Source: Phragmites australis
Lineage: Eukaryota; Streptophyta; Magnoliopsida; Poales; Poaceae
Assembly: GCF_958298935.1 (NCBI RefSeq)
Contig: NC_084940.1
Span: 4,432,001 to 4,496,000 of the forward strand
Direction of reading: 5' to 3'
Length of the DNA: 64,000 bases
The translations under genes and the position numbers were made by a program. Shown piece after piece: positions 1-11,839 of this stretch. The notes beneath the pieces are model-generated. The model had not been told where the DNA came from. It made no database searches and saw only the letters and a list, made by a program, of their open reading frames with translations. Within the stretch, counting starts at the first letter, position 1. The number at the start of each line of letters is the position of its first letter.

Positions 1-3000
1 CGATTGAAAATATTGCAAAATTAAACTACTGTGGACCGTTAGAAGGGTGACGTGGGTTACATGCACATCGTCGCCCTTCCAAACTTTAGGACAATTTTTT
101 CAAACGGACAACAATTTTTACATTTTTTTAATTTTCGAAATATAAGAATAAATTTTTTTCAGACTTCAGCAGAAGGGAAATCCCAAATTATTTTGTTTAA
201 CTAAAAATCTTTTGTTCCTCTAAAAAAAAATGGTTAAAAAGTAAACAAATGTAATCAGTGAAAACTTAACTTATGCCAGATTCAATAACACACAACCGGC
301 TTTCTCCAAAACATGGGCACACTATCCACTGACACATCAAGGGGTATGCACACCACAAAAACTAACCATTGTAAATTTGTAACTTTCGCATGTCCATGAT
401 CGTGAACACGGTTATTCAAATAGGTTTACACTCTGCAAAAGTTGTACAGCTTTACCCACACGATATGCTCAGCCTCCAACTGTTGGAAGCAGATGAGCGA
501 ATCATACTGAAATCTCGTACCCATCGAACATGTTGCCACGCAGTAATCACCCATGGAGATTTAATTACCAGGGGCCTAAAGCTCCACCCTCCTTTTGAAA
601 ATGGCTCGAATTCGGCCAATTCAATATCACAAGCTGACTTTTTCCGCAAGTCTTTTCCTGGCTCCCGTTGCACTACAACCTCCAAGGTGGGTACCGAGCT
701 CAGCTAAAAGAGTGTGAGATCAAGTCCTGCCCATATAGGATGCATGGTTGCATGGTGTGGCTTAGCACGATCACAATAGATTCGGTCCTTATATGGCCAG
801 GCAAGCATCTTCAACATTGGCATTGAGTATCACCTCAAGCCTCTAAGAGCATCCTTCCCAAAGAAAGACCCACATGAGATAGCCTCTAACTTTCAGAGGA
901 CTACCCTACTCACCCTCGCCAAAGCGGTTTTCATGATTTTTCTTAACACCAACACCATTTTACATTACTCACACCATCAACACCTCAACACAATTCACTC
1001 ATTTGCAAAGCATATGATCATAATAAAAGTGATTAAGTACTCTCCGATGAGAGATCAAACGTCCCCGGAGAGAGCAACATATCCAACCCTAAGCATACTA
1101 GTTAGCAAGGGTTCATCCAATATTATTATATCGGGTATTGGGAGCAATCTAGGGTTATCATTTGAGTATTGCTAGTAGTGGTTTTAGTATGGCTCAGTAA
1201 ATGGGTTATAACTAATACCAGGATTTTAAAGAGAAATCTTTATATAACATGCAAATATAACTGCTATTTTCTTAGTTCGTCATGTTATTATATTGCAAAC
1301 ATGGGTTCCATATGATCAAGGAATTAGGACTTGCCTTTATGAAGGTCAATTCATGATTGATCTTGTCGTTTGAGCATCTCGGATTCTTCATCATCGGCCT
1401 CGCCTTCAGTTCCTTACTTGTGTCCTCGCTTAGAATCTTGACTTTGAGACTACGTAGATTAATGATGAAAAACACACAACGACTAAGCAAAGGAACACCA
1501 GAACAAAACCAAAGGAACACCAAAGCGAAAGAAGAACGACCGAGAAAACAACGAAGCTAACCTAGCGGGAAGACGATCAACAACTCTAAGCTAAGCAAAA
1601 CTTACATACAAAGACTAGCGAGATTATTTAGTGAAGCTAGGTTAAGCTAATAACCTAATTTTTTTATAGACTTAAGAGAAAGCCTAAACAGTTATTACGA
1701 CTATGTGAGCGTCTATTAGGTTAACTGCCGGAAAGCGACAGTTAGGGTTTCTACGTGTAGATGAGTGCATGTGCATAGATATAGATGTGTGTGTGATACT
1801 TACATATATATGTATGTGAGCATGTATACATATATACATAAGTATAAATTTAGGTGATTACATGTGCTTTAAGTGTCGAGATTAATAATTCTAATCTATA
1901 GTACTATAACATGGTTATCTATTAATTAAACTTAATTACTTAGTGTTACTTAATTACCACTCTAATTAAGCTATATACTATTGATTGTAAAAAAAGCATG
2001 CATTTAATTAATTAACTAGGTTAAACTATTCTTTAAAACTAATTAATTAATTATTAAAAGGGTATTCAATTAATTAATTACCAATGTTAAATTATTCTAT
2101 CATATTCTGATGACTTATTTTATTCTTTAAGCAACTACACTGGTTAATCTTATTACATTAATTAAACCAAGATTAATATACAATAGCATGAAATGACAAT
2201 CTATTTCTATACATAAAATAAGAGAAAACCTTTAGTTATTTAAAAAACCTATCATTCACCTAACATAAGGATTAAACCTACACTTAAGTTATATTAACAT
2301 CTACAACTATATTATGATTATAACCTAAACATGGTTATCGAATTACCTAACTCAACTTTAATTAATAAAAGACAAAACTATTTCTAGTTAAACGCCGCGA
2401 CACAAAAGTAAATACCGGATGGGAAAGTTAAATGAGATCCAAAACATTACGAGAATTGGCTGAAAAATAGATCATTTTTATTGAGGAATATTGGTGAAAG
2501 AATCTTCAGAGTTAAAACGGAGGATTTATGGACGATGGAAGATTTGCCGGAAAAGAATTTCTGGAAAAAGAAAAGGAGCTACTGTTATGTGCATTTGATC
2601 CGCGAAGCTGAGGGGAGTTCACGGTGCACCTCAGCCATGGACTTGGTTTGTGACTTTTGTGGACCGGGGCCTGTGGTAGAGAGCAGTCCATGGTGGATTG
2701 GGACAGTGGACACATGGCGCCCACTTATCGGTGTGAGAGGGGGGCTAAAGGGTTAAGGCCTGTTGGCTCCCGTGTGGGCATGCGGTTCACAGAGCCAAGG
2801 AGAGAGGGAGCCTGAGTGAAGGGAGCTCTACGGTGATGGAGGCTGGACGGGACCGGTGACAAAGGGGATGGCGTCCCATGGTTACACGCGTGGTGCGTCA
2901 CGCGGGCTAGGTGTGCAGCGTGGCGTGGCGGCATGATGCATGGCGCGACGACACGGCGTAGAGGAGCTGTGGCGCGGAGGACAGAGGTGCAGTGGCAGGA

Positions 3001-4803
3001 ATGGCATGCGCGAGGCTGGTCGACGGCGAGCACGAGGCTGGCCGGTGGAGAGCGCGACGGAGTGGTAGTACGGGCTGGAGCTACGATGTGGAGGAAGGGA
3101 GGTCGGAGAGGAATATGGCCTGGGCCCTGGTGGCGGCACTTACGGAGACGACACGGATGGGACCGGCTAGGTGGGCCAGTTGGTCGGCACGGCGCGGTGC
3201 GGACCAACGGCGTGGTAGTGCGGGCTAGCTGCGGCGCAATGCACGTGGATGGCAGTGTGAGCCGGCGGCAGATTGAAGGGCGTGGCACGGCGCGTCGCAT
3301 CGCGAGTGGCGAAGTGCACGACGGTGTGGCTACGTGCACAGCGACGGTGCAGGAGGGCGGCACGTGGCCGAGCGGTGTATGCTGGCTGGGCGGCGCTGAG
3401 GGGCACATCGGGCCAGCGGAACAGACAGAGAGGGAGGTCGGCCGGTGAAAAGGAGACCGGCTGGAGAGAGGAAGGGGGTGCTCACTGAGGATGGACGACA
3501 ACGAGGTGGCACGACGGCATGAAGGTGGCGCGTACGACGACGATGGTCTGGACAACACGAAGGTCAGGGCGGCGCAACTGCGAGCGGTGGTCTGGTGCCA
3601 TGGAATGTGAGCTTGGGTGGCTCAGTCCGGTGAGGAATTAGCGGAGCTGCTCAGGGGAGCGACGTGGGTCGGCACAGCGGAGCTCCTCGGCTGCTGGATG
3701 GTGTCAGCTCTGCTGCTGTGTGTGAGGCTTGTGTCGTGGGTTTGTCTGCGCTTGTGCATGTGGTGTGGAGAATACCTTGCAGGTGAAGGAAGAGAGAGGA
3801 GGAGAAATGCTTTTTGCCTGCCGGTGAAAGATCAGCGGGGGGAGGCATGAGTGTGGTGTGAACGCGGAAGAAAGTGCTGGCGGTTTGAGCTGTGAGAGGA
3901 CTTTGGGCTGCTGTGGGAGAAAGATCAGGGAGGGAGGAAAAAATGGACTTCTCCTGGTGCTGTGTGATGCTGTGCTTTGGCCGGTGTAGATGAACAGAGA
4001 GAGTAGTGGGGTGAAAGAGAGTGGGAGAGGAAAAGATCTTGGGAAAAGATCTAAGAGAGAGGATAAGAGAGGGAGCATTTGAATGTTAAATTCAATTGAT
4101 GTAATTGAATTTGAGATGGATTTGTTAGTAATTCAAATTGAATAATTTGAATTGGTAATTGGATTTGGAAAGATTCAATGAATGTATTTAATTTGAATTG
4201 AATTTGGATTTGAATTGGAAAAGGATTTAATATAAGATTCGAATTTGGAACTTGATTCGAAAAGAAAAGAATTGCTTTGAGAAGCTATTATGCTGAGATG
4301 AATTGAATATATCTCGAATGATTCGAATTACATTCAAATACCAAATCGATGATGATTTGAAAGAGTCTGGATTTGAGATATTTGGGATTAAATTCAAATA
4401 GGAGTTTTGAATTTAAGATTTGGATTTGACATTGATTCAAAAAGAATATTTGAGTTGGATTGGAAGATCGATTTTCACAGATTGATTTAGGAAAGGAATT
4501 TCTGGAAGGAACTATAACAGATTCGAATTGATAAGCATTCAATTCGAATATCCACGCAAAGAACCATAAAAGCAACAAACCAAAAATACATATGCTCAAT
4601 TTATTGCAAGGATTAATTTTAGAAAGTAATTTGGTGATCTTTGAAATACTTAGTCAAAATAGTGTAGTTGAATACAAACATATAAGTATATACATATTCA
4701 AATATATATTTCCTTGATTTTATACTGGTTTAACAATTAGAAAAGTTTTATTTTGAAGTGAATTGTGCTATTTTTCTAAAATGCTAAAACTCAGGGTATT
4801 ACA
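1..4803 (-). mobile_element. Very long LTR (Gypsy-type), minus orientation, truncated by window edge
   Basis: On the minus strand the block begins at 4803 with TGTAATACCCTGAG, a typical grass LTR start. It then runs through an AT-rich stretch with repeated AATTC/GAATT words (about 4080-4600), a GC-rich island (about 2480-4078), and AT-rich DNA to the left edge. Long open frames inside the GC island (for example 2725-3558 minus and 2933-3448 plus) overlap on both strands, are rich in Arg, Pro, His and Ser, and look spurious. No gag-pol coding is present, so this is LTR rather than element interior. The layout recalls chromovirus (Tekay/Del-like) LTRs of grasses; that lineage call is from memory. 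The left end and any target duplication lie outside the window or are not recognisable. Confidence 0.5.
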
Positions 4804-4887
4804 CTTACACAAAGCGATCACTGATCTTTAGAAGAATGAAAATAAATATTGAAAAAATATCGTACGTGAAAAGAAAATGCAAATAAG

Positions 4888-4937
4888 TGTTATATACTAA
4901 TTATTTATTAACTATCATAAATGAAGATTTCATAACA
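4888..4937 (-). repeat. 3' LTR of the copia element, internally deleted to 50 bp
   Basis: The first 29 bases (TGTTATATACTAATTA...) match the start of the right LTR with two visible changes. The last 21 bases (ATAAATGAAGATTTCATAACA) match its end. The middle, about 200 bp, is absent. Because the terminal bases and target duplication are intact, the loss must be an internal deletion after insertion rather than truncation of the element. Confidence 0.9.
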
Positions 4938-4946
4938 CTCCTCTTG
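4938..4946 (-). other. Polypurine tract of the copia element
   Basis: On the minus strand the bases directly before the 3' LTR read CAAGAGGAG, the expected position and composition for the plus-strand primer of an LTR element. Confidence 0.7.
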
Positions 4947-5352
4947 TAATGTCCATTAACTGTGAATATGTATACCTCATTAAAAACCTTGCTAAGGAAA
5001 AATCTAGTGGGAAAAAAGCCATTGTTAAAGAAAATAGAGTACACATATTCACTCCCCCTGATGGCAATATCACTTAATGTCTTTGAGTCACTGCAATCCA
5101 ACACTATGAGTCAATTTCTTGAATACTAAAGTGGAGAGTGCCTTCGTGAATAAGTCTGCTAGATTCTCGTTTGAACAAATTTGTTGGACTATAATAAACA
5201 ACATACTTTTGAAGATCATGGGTGAAGAAAAACTTCGACGATATATGTTTCACTCTATCTCATTTGATATGTCCATCTTTTAATTGAGTGAAGCAAGGCA
5301 TATTGTCTTCGTGTATGATTGTATACGCTTCTTCTTCTGAAAGTAAATTGCA

Positions 5353-6480
5353 TTATTTGTAAATATGATGTATCATATTCCTTAACCACACGCATTCCCT
5401 ATTGACTTCATGAATTGCCAAAACTTCTGCATGGTTAGATGAAGTTGTTGCTATAGTTTGCTTCAATTGAGCGTCATGAGATAGATGCATCACCACACAT
5501 GCAAACATAACCAGTTTGTGATTAACCATTGTGTGGATCAGATAGATACCCTGTCTCTGCAAAAATAACTGGTTCTCCCTTGTATATATTAGAAAAATAT
5601 AAACTCCTGTCATTTGTATCTTGAAGATAATGAAGTATATGCTTCACACCATTCCAATGTCGTCATGTCGGACAAGAGCTATATATTGCTAACAAATTAA
5701 TAGAGAATGCAATATAGGTCGTGTATGAGTAGAAAGATACATTAGTCCTCCTATGGCACTTAAGTATGGTACCTCAGAACTAAGAATTTCAATGTCACTT
5801 TCTGGTGGACGAAAAGGATCTTCGGTTACATCAAGTGATCTGATAACTATTGGGGTACTTAAGGGATATGATTTATTCATATAAAATTATTTCAATATTT
5901 TATTTTTATAAGTTGTTTGATGCAATATAATTCCATCATTGAGATGTTCAATTTCTAATCCAAGGCAAAATTTAGTTCTCCCCAGATCCTTTATTTCAAA
6001 TTCCTTTTTTAAGCAATCCATTGACTCAGTGACGTCATGAGGAGTACCAATCAAATTTAGATCATCAACATAAATAGCTATTATCACAAATTCAAATTGG
6101 ATCTTTTTATGAATACATATTGACAAATAGTCATTCTTGTACCCCTCTTTTGTCAAATATTCACAGAGACAATTATACCACATTAGCTCATATTGCTTTA
6201 ATCCATATAATGACTTATTCAATTTGATTGAATATTGTTCTTAAGAACTTGCTCCTGGCAGTTTAAACCCTTCAGAGAGTTTCATGTATATGACACTGTC
6301 AAGTAATCCATATAAGTATATTGTAACAACATCCATTAGACACATGTCAAGATTCTCTTTTGTTGCTAGACTAATAAGATATCTAAAAGTTGTTGCATCC
6401 ATTACGAGAGAGTATGTTTTTTCATAATCTATACTAGGTTTTTAGGAGAATCCTTGGGCAACTAATCGTGTCTTATATCT
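5353..6480 (-). pseudogene. Copia reverse transcriptase and RNase H remnant
   Basis: The minus strand encodes a copia reverse transcriptase core at 5887-6222. It shows the NKSLYGLKQ motif, the catalytic YVDDL box within AIYVDDLNLIG, and the downstream LGLEI motif. Further downstream (5689-5880) is a YLSAIGGLMYL-like stretch, and at 5353-5640 an RNase H piece containing the CVWLRNMI region. Upstream sequence to about 6480 keeps weaker RT similarity. Stops and frame changes separate the pieces. This is an inactive copy, as expected for an old plant copia element. Confidence 0.88.
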
Positions 6481-7259
6481 TGTAATTTCTCTCTTCTCAT
6501 TCCATTTTCACACAAAGACCCATTTAGAACCAAAATATTTGACACAATTAGGTGTATAGGTTACAGGTCTAAAACTTCTCTTTTGTGAGGGAATTCAATT
6601 CTGCTTGAATTGCGTTGTTCCATTTTAGCTAGTCTTTTCTTTGTTTGCATTCCTCGACTGATCGAGGTTCTTGATCCTCATTTTCATCCAGCACTAGGTT
6701 ATATGCAAATTTATCATCAATGATGACTTTATCACGGTTCTAAATTTTTCCAGACATGACATAGTTTAATGAGATCTCATTTATGAAGAATAGGATATTT
6801 TCTCTGTAGCATTACTATTTGTCATGTCTACTATCTCTTCAAGAGATTTTTTTTGAATTATCGCTATTTCCTCGACCTGGCCATAATGATTCTTTGCTCA
6901 TTTTCTGTTTCAAGGATTTTTGTCTTTGGAACCCAATGGTATACCGTGTTTTATAGTAGGTTTTGATTCATTAGCGGTGGATGGTTGCCTGTCTTGGACA
7001 TTAATTTTTTCAGGGCATTAGCAGCTGGAATATATGACTTTGTCGCTCTTTTCAAGTCTGTAAAAGCATTTAGCAAATTATTTGCTAAAATTTGTAATGA
7101 ATTATTCTTTGAACTTCTTGCTCACATTGTTTTGTACGAGGATCAAAGTGAGATAGTGATAATTCATTCTATCTTATTTGTTTATTTAGCTACTTGTTGT
7201 CTCCCCATGTTGTTGGGAAATTTGATTCATCGAAATGACAATCAGCAAATCTTGCGGTA

Positions 7260-8263
7260 AATACATCTCCCGTTAATGGTTCAAGATACTTTAGTATAGA
7301 TGGGGACTCATACCCAATATATATTCCCAACCTTCTTTGTGGTTCCATCTTAATGTATTTCAGTGGATCAATTGGAACATATATCTCACATCCAAAAGTT
7401 CTTAGATGGGAAATATCTAGCTCTTTGTCATACCAATTGTAACGAGGAGTAAGTATGATAACTTGTTGACCTGATGTGAATTAATGCTGCTGCATGAAAA
7501 ATAGTATGACCCAAGCATGTGTTGGGAGTTTTGACTTCATAAATAACGGTCTTGCTATTAATTGGAGTCGCTTGATAAGTTATTATGCAATACTATTTTG
7601 TGTATGAATATGTGCTACAAGATATTCGACACTTGTTCCAATCGACATGCAGTAATCATCGAAACTTTTTGATGTAAATTCACTGGCATTATCCAATCGT
7701 ATAGCTTGCATAGGATTGTCTGAAAATTATGCTTGTAGCTTGATTATTTGAACCAACAACCACGAAAATACCAGGCTGTGGGTTGATAACAAGGAGACAT
7801 ATGACCATCTAATTGATGCATCAATTACAACCATGAAATATCTAAATGGTCCACTTAGTGGAACAATTAGTTCACATATATCTCCTTGTGTATGCTCTAG
7901 AAAAGCAAGGGATTCATGTCCAACTTTAGTCGGTGATAGAGCACAATTAGTTTTCCTTAAGCATGCGATACATGAGAAGTCATTAGATTGAAGAATCCTC
8001 TGGTTTTTCAACTTATGTCCACATGAATTATGAATAATTTTTCGTGTCATTACTGATCCAGGATGGCCTAATCGTTCGTGCCAAATAATAAAGTTGTCAT
8101 GATTGGTGAACTTTTGTTCTACCACTATATATGATTCACTCTTGTTGAGATTATGTAGTATAAACCAAAAGGTAATACTAGTAATTTTTCCAACACAACT
8201 TTTTCCCCAATAACATCTTTGTAATATTGAGGTACTCCAAATTATCCTCACACATTGTCTCAA
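7260..8263 (-). pseudogene. Copia integrase remnant (GAG-pre-integrase plus catalytic core)
   Basis: Minus-strand translation shows the pre-integrase signature WHERLGHPG (about 8060-8090) followed by a zinc-finger-like C-x2-C (CIACLRK). An integrase core follows: GDICELIVPLSGPFRYFMV, then further on IRLDNASEFTSKSF with the second catalytic Asp and the region of the catalytic Glu. Around 7270-7370 comes the post-integrase stretch with RLGIYIGYESPSILKYLEP, which is conserved in grass copia polyproteins. Several stop codons interrupt the frame between 7480 and 7680. It forms one decayed polyprotein with the flanking protease and reverse transcriptase remnants. Confidence 0.88.
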
Positions 8264-8309
8264 TGTGATATCTATTTTGTTGGATATCTTTAAAGCTCAA
8301 CAGATTTCT

Positions 8310-9305
8310 TTAAGACTTGGGGGAATATAGTGCTTCGTGTATGTTTACATTTGTCCTATAAGATAATATAATTATGGTTCTTCCAAAGTCTTGTATCAAT
8401 TTAGCACTTCTAGATATAATATCAATAGTTGCATCTTGCGTCACAAGATAAGAAAAGTACACTTTACACTTTAATATGGTATGTGTTATTCCACTATCTA
8501 TAAGACATATATCTTCTTCATATATAGACTTTTGAGCCAATAGCTCATTCATTCACTTCAAAAGAAATGTACTAATAAATACTAATATGTTTAAAATATA
8601 TTTATAAGTAGTGAAACAATATAGCCATGAATGCTAAATACAAATATAATAGAAACTATCCATTCATAAAAAAGTGCAATATGCTTTATTCTTACTATTA
8701 TTACATCATATTTATTCATGTATGAAGAAATAAGTAACAACTAGATAATCTATTCTTGTGTAAAAAAATCAGCAACATCTAAATATGTTGCATCATTGTG
8801 ACCGTGTTCTCTATAATTTATCACACCAATAAGATCATCTTTGAAAATATCATTATCACTATCGCTTGCAAAGTTTATCTCTATCTTTTTTCTTTTTCTT
8901 CTCAAGTGATTCTTGATATAGATTGATAAGGTATTTTAGTGTACGACAGTTACGTGCCCAACGGTGGCATGCATATTCAGTCATTTCTTATGAAGGTATT
9001 TTGGTTTGTCTCTATTGAGTTCTTTCTCCATAATGGTGGCATGCATGTTCAGTCATTTCACCTTTCTTTTCATCTTCCGTTTCTTACCTTTTATGAGGAT
9101 TGATTGGGTTCTTGAATTAAATACCATAATTTCCTCTACCACGGCTACACTCAAATCCATAACCACATCCACGTCCGCGATCTCGTCCACGTCCTCTATT
9201 TTTATTATCATATCTAGTTGCATTTGCTTCTGGGAGTGGACTTTTTGAACCACTTGAACGGGACTTATGGTTTTTCATCAAAAATTCATTATTTTGTTCA
9301 ACCAC
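8310..9305 (-). pseudogene. Copia gag C-terminus and protease remnant
   Basis: At 8310-8552 the minus strand encodes ICLIDSGITHTIL, the active-site D-S-G of a copia aspartic protease. Upstream, 9053-9305 encodes a basic Arg/Gly-rich tail (KSRSSGSKSPLPEAN followed by RGRGRDRGRG), a known feature of gag just before the zinc knuckle in this copia group. A degenerate knuckle and the NCRTLKYLINLYQ-like stretch follow at about 8890-8990. The gag N-terminus toward 9600 is not recognisable. Multiple frames are needed, so the gene is dead. Confidence 0.8.
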
Positions 9306-9613
9306 TAGTAAAAAAAAATTAACTTTAGAATATTTCTTGAATCCTTTCCCACGATATTGTTACTAAAGCAGCGTATTTGAAGCATGAAATGTAGAGTATT
9401 TTTTCTTTAATATTTCCTCATAATTAACCTTTTCTTCACATTATAACAATTATGAAGTGATTCTAAACATAATTGAATTGTATTCAGAAACACTCTTATA
9501 ATCTTGTAACCTCGTGTGCAAACAGTCATAATATCTTACCTTGGAAAAGATAAGACAATCAACAAAATATTCTTAAAGAAATGTTATTCACGATAGCTTA
9601 TAGGGACAGTCAT

Positions 9614-9623
9614 GCTGATAACA
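9614..9623 (-). other. Primer-binding site of the copia element
   Basis: On the minus strand the bases directly after the 5' LTR read TGTTATCAGC, close to the initiator-Met-tRNA complement TGGTATCAGAGC used by plant copia elements. Confidence 0.7.
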
Positions 9624-9874
9624 TGTTATATACTAACTACTTATTAACTATCGAAAATTGGTATATAAAAATATAGAGAACAAAGAGAGTGAGAGATAAA
9701 ATCAGATATTCTTATTACATTCTCTCAAATGCATGTAAACTCCTATATATATATAGTCATACAATATTATTTCAAGAATTCATACTAGGAGAGTGACTTC
9801 ATTAATACCATAGAAATTAAAGATTTGATGGTATAGAGATTATGAACATTTATATAAATGAAGATTTCATAACA
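9624..9874 (-). repeat. 5' LTR of the copia element, 251 bp
   Basis: The plus strand runs from TGTTATATACTAAC to GATTTCATAACA. It carries TG...CA ends and is followed by the second copy of the ATAAG target duplication. A run of TA repeats near 9750-9760 may act as its promoter; that is inference. Confidence 0.9.
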
Positions 9875-9917
9875 ATAAGTTCTTTTTTTTCACTGGGTAT
9901 TCTGCCATTCTTTTACC

Positions 9918-11725
9918 CTACTCTACGCCAAGCGCCACCAGTGCCTGCGACTTCCAGTGCTTGGCCTTCTCGAAGCCATTGACGTAGCACTCGAAGTCAT
10001 TAACGGTCATGTCGATCTCCTCCTCGGTGTTCATGACGAACGGGCCCAGCTGCGCCACGGGCTCCCCGATGGGCTCGCCGCCGATGAGGAGGAACCGGAG
10101 CGGCTTGTCCGACTTGTTCCACACCTCGACGCCGTCGCCCTGGCCGAGCAGCAGCAGGTGGTGCGGCCCCGCCGGCGCGCACTTCTCGGCCCCGAACACG
10201 CCCTCGCCCTCCAGCACGTACGCGAACGCGTTCCACGTCGTGCACACGGGCTGCCGCACCACGGCGTGCGGGCGCACCGTGAAGTCCAGGTACATGGTCG
10301 GCGTCCGCGTGCACACCGGCGACCGGACCCCCATCGAGTGGCCGGCGATCACGCGCACCGTCACGCCGTCGGCCGACGTGCACGCGATGTTCTTGCTCTT
10401 GATCTCCTGGTACCTGGGCTCGACCCTGCACGCACGTCGTTTTCCGATGTCACTCACCACGTGCTAAACAAGCTCCCAACCTGGAGTGAGTTGACACTTG
10501 ACTAGTTGCTGCGTCGTGTCGAGAGGAACAGAAACGAGACAAGAATGCTCACATTTTGTTGCCGGAGGAGAGGTTGACCCAGAGCTGCAGCCCCATAGAC
10601 GTGCCGGGCACGGCCGGCATCTCCGAGTGCACGATGCCGCGGCCGGCGGTCATCCACTGCACGTCGCCGGCCTTGATCGTGCCGCGGTGGCCCTCGAAGT
10701 CCTCGTGCGTCACGGCCCCCTGAAACAGCGTTCCATGTCCAACAGAAATTCAGAACTGCCTCCTACTCTCTGATCCTTTTTACACGAATTCATCGCTTAC
10801 TCGTCAGAACTAGTACCTTCTGATGTCCTGATCCTTTTTACACTACTCGATTGATGGGTGATGATATTATAATGTTTTGCATGATGATTTCTGGTGTGGT
10901 GTCGATCCTTTAAGCGCGGAAAAGTGGAGGCAGGCGACCCGGGGCCGTTGACGTAGGGCGGCTACCGAAACCGGGGCCCATTTGTATGGATTCTTCTAGT
11001 GCAGGGGAAGAAACTTTCAGAGCGGCTACCGTCAGCTGGCGTTGTTGACAAATGGCACGAACGCGGTTCGTTTGCTAATGCCTGTTTGGCTCTCAAACTC
11101 AATGGGAATTAAGAAAGGAATGTTTAAGGCCGGCTGTTCGCTGCAATGGATTTTCGCTAAAGAAAGTTTTATTAACTCTTATCGTGCTGCAATGGATGCC
11201 AGGAATTTTCATGGCTGCTCTATGAGTTTGCTCTGTCCATCTGGATGTTCTAGGGGACGAACAAAATATGTGCCAAAAATACTGGAATTTTGCGTACCTC
11301 AAGCATGTAGGTGACGGTCTCGAAACCTCTGTGTGGGTGGTCGGGGAACCCAGCTGGAGCAGAAACTGCGCGGAATTCGGACAAGGAACCGATTAATTCA
11401 ACCGAAATGGGACATGCGGAGCCCGTTCAGAAAGGACCAGATCGAAGCTCACCGGAGAACTCGTCCAGGACAAGGAACGGATCGAAGTACCTCAGCTCGA
11501 ACCTGCACACGCACGCCGAGCCCATCCCGATCAGCAAACCAAGCCAAGAAATACCATCATCGATCTCACAGCTTCTTCATGGCCGCCGACATGGCGGCCA
11601 GGAATGGCTATCATGTGACGCTCGCGCCTGACTCACCTCCCGATGCTGCGGCGGACGACGGCGCCGAAGCCCTCGTGCTGCGGCCGGGCAAGGAACTTCC
11701 GCACCACCTGCCGGGGCTTCTCCAT
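9918..11725 (-). CDS. Pirin-like cupin protein, five exons, complete
   Basis: Minus-strand coding exons are 11637-11725, 11453-11502, 11298-11353, 10553-10719 and 9918-10425. All introns are GT-AG and all phases join, giving 289 codons from MEKPRQVVRKFLARPQ to ALVALGVE. The bicupin pirin fold is clear: N-cupin with FPDHPHRGFETVTYML, then GRGIVHSEMP, and C-cupin with GVRSPVCTRTPTMYLD and WNAFAYVLEGEGVFG. The four expected metal ligands are present (His52, His54, His96, Glu98). Length matches known pirins (about 290 residues). In the family, pirins bind iron and act as nuclear cofactors or quercetin dioxygenase-like enzymes; Arabidopsis PRN1 binds the G-protein alpha subunit GPA1. Which role applies here cannot be read from sequence. 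A copia element ends about 40 bp past the stop codon. Confidence 0.95.
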
Positions 11726-11828
11726 TGACACGCCACGCCACTCCTCGGCTTCTCCAACCTCCAGCTGCCGAGCTGCCCTGTATGGAAGTACGAAGACGGC
11801 GGCTTTGCCTTTGCCTTTGCGGGCTCGC

Positions 11829-11836
11829 CTTATATA
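11829..11836 (-). promoter_or_regulatory. TATA box of the pirin gene
   Basis: On the minus strand CTATATAAGG lies about 105 bp upstream of the pirin ATG (11725), which leaves room for a short 5' UTR of about 70-80 bp. Confidence 0.65.
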
Positions 11837-11839
11837 GCA

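Larger units (their letters stand above)
4888..9874 (-). mobile_element. Ty1/copia retrotransposon, full length but decayed
   Basis: This is a structurally bounded copia element read on the minus strand. The 5-bp target duplication ATAAG flanks it exactly (4883-4887 and 9875-9879). Both ends show TG...CA LTR termini. Inside lie a primer-binding site next to the right LTR, a purine tract next to the left LTR, and gag, protease, integrase, reverse transcriptase and RNase H remnants in the copia order. The frame is broken by many stops and frameshifts, so it cannot be autonomous. The two LTRs differ greatly in length (251 against 50 bp). The right end lies only about 40 bp beyond the pirin stop codon at 9918, so the insertion sits in or next to the pirin 3' UTR. 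Confidence 0.93.

Noticed and set aside
2725..3558. A 277-codon open frame on the minus strand
   Set aside because: It lies in the GC island of a long LTR. It has Arg, Pro, Ser, His-rich composition and competing frames on both strands.
10009..10505. Long plus-strand frames opposite the pirin last exon
   Set aside because: They are shadows of a GC-rich real exon on the minus strand, whose five-exon model is complete.
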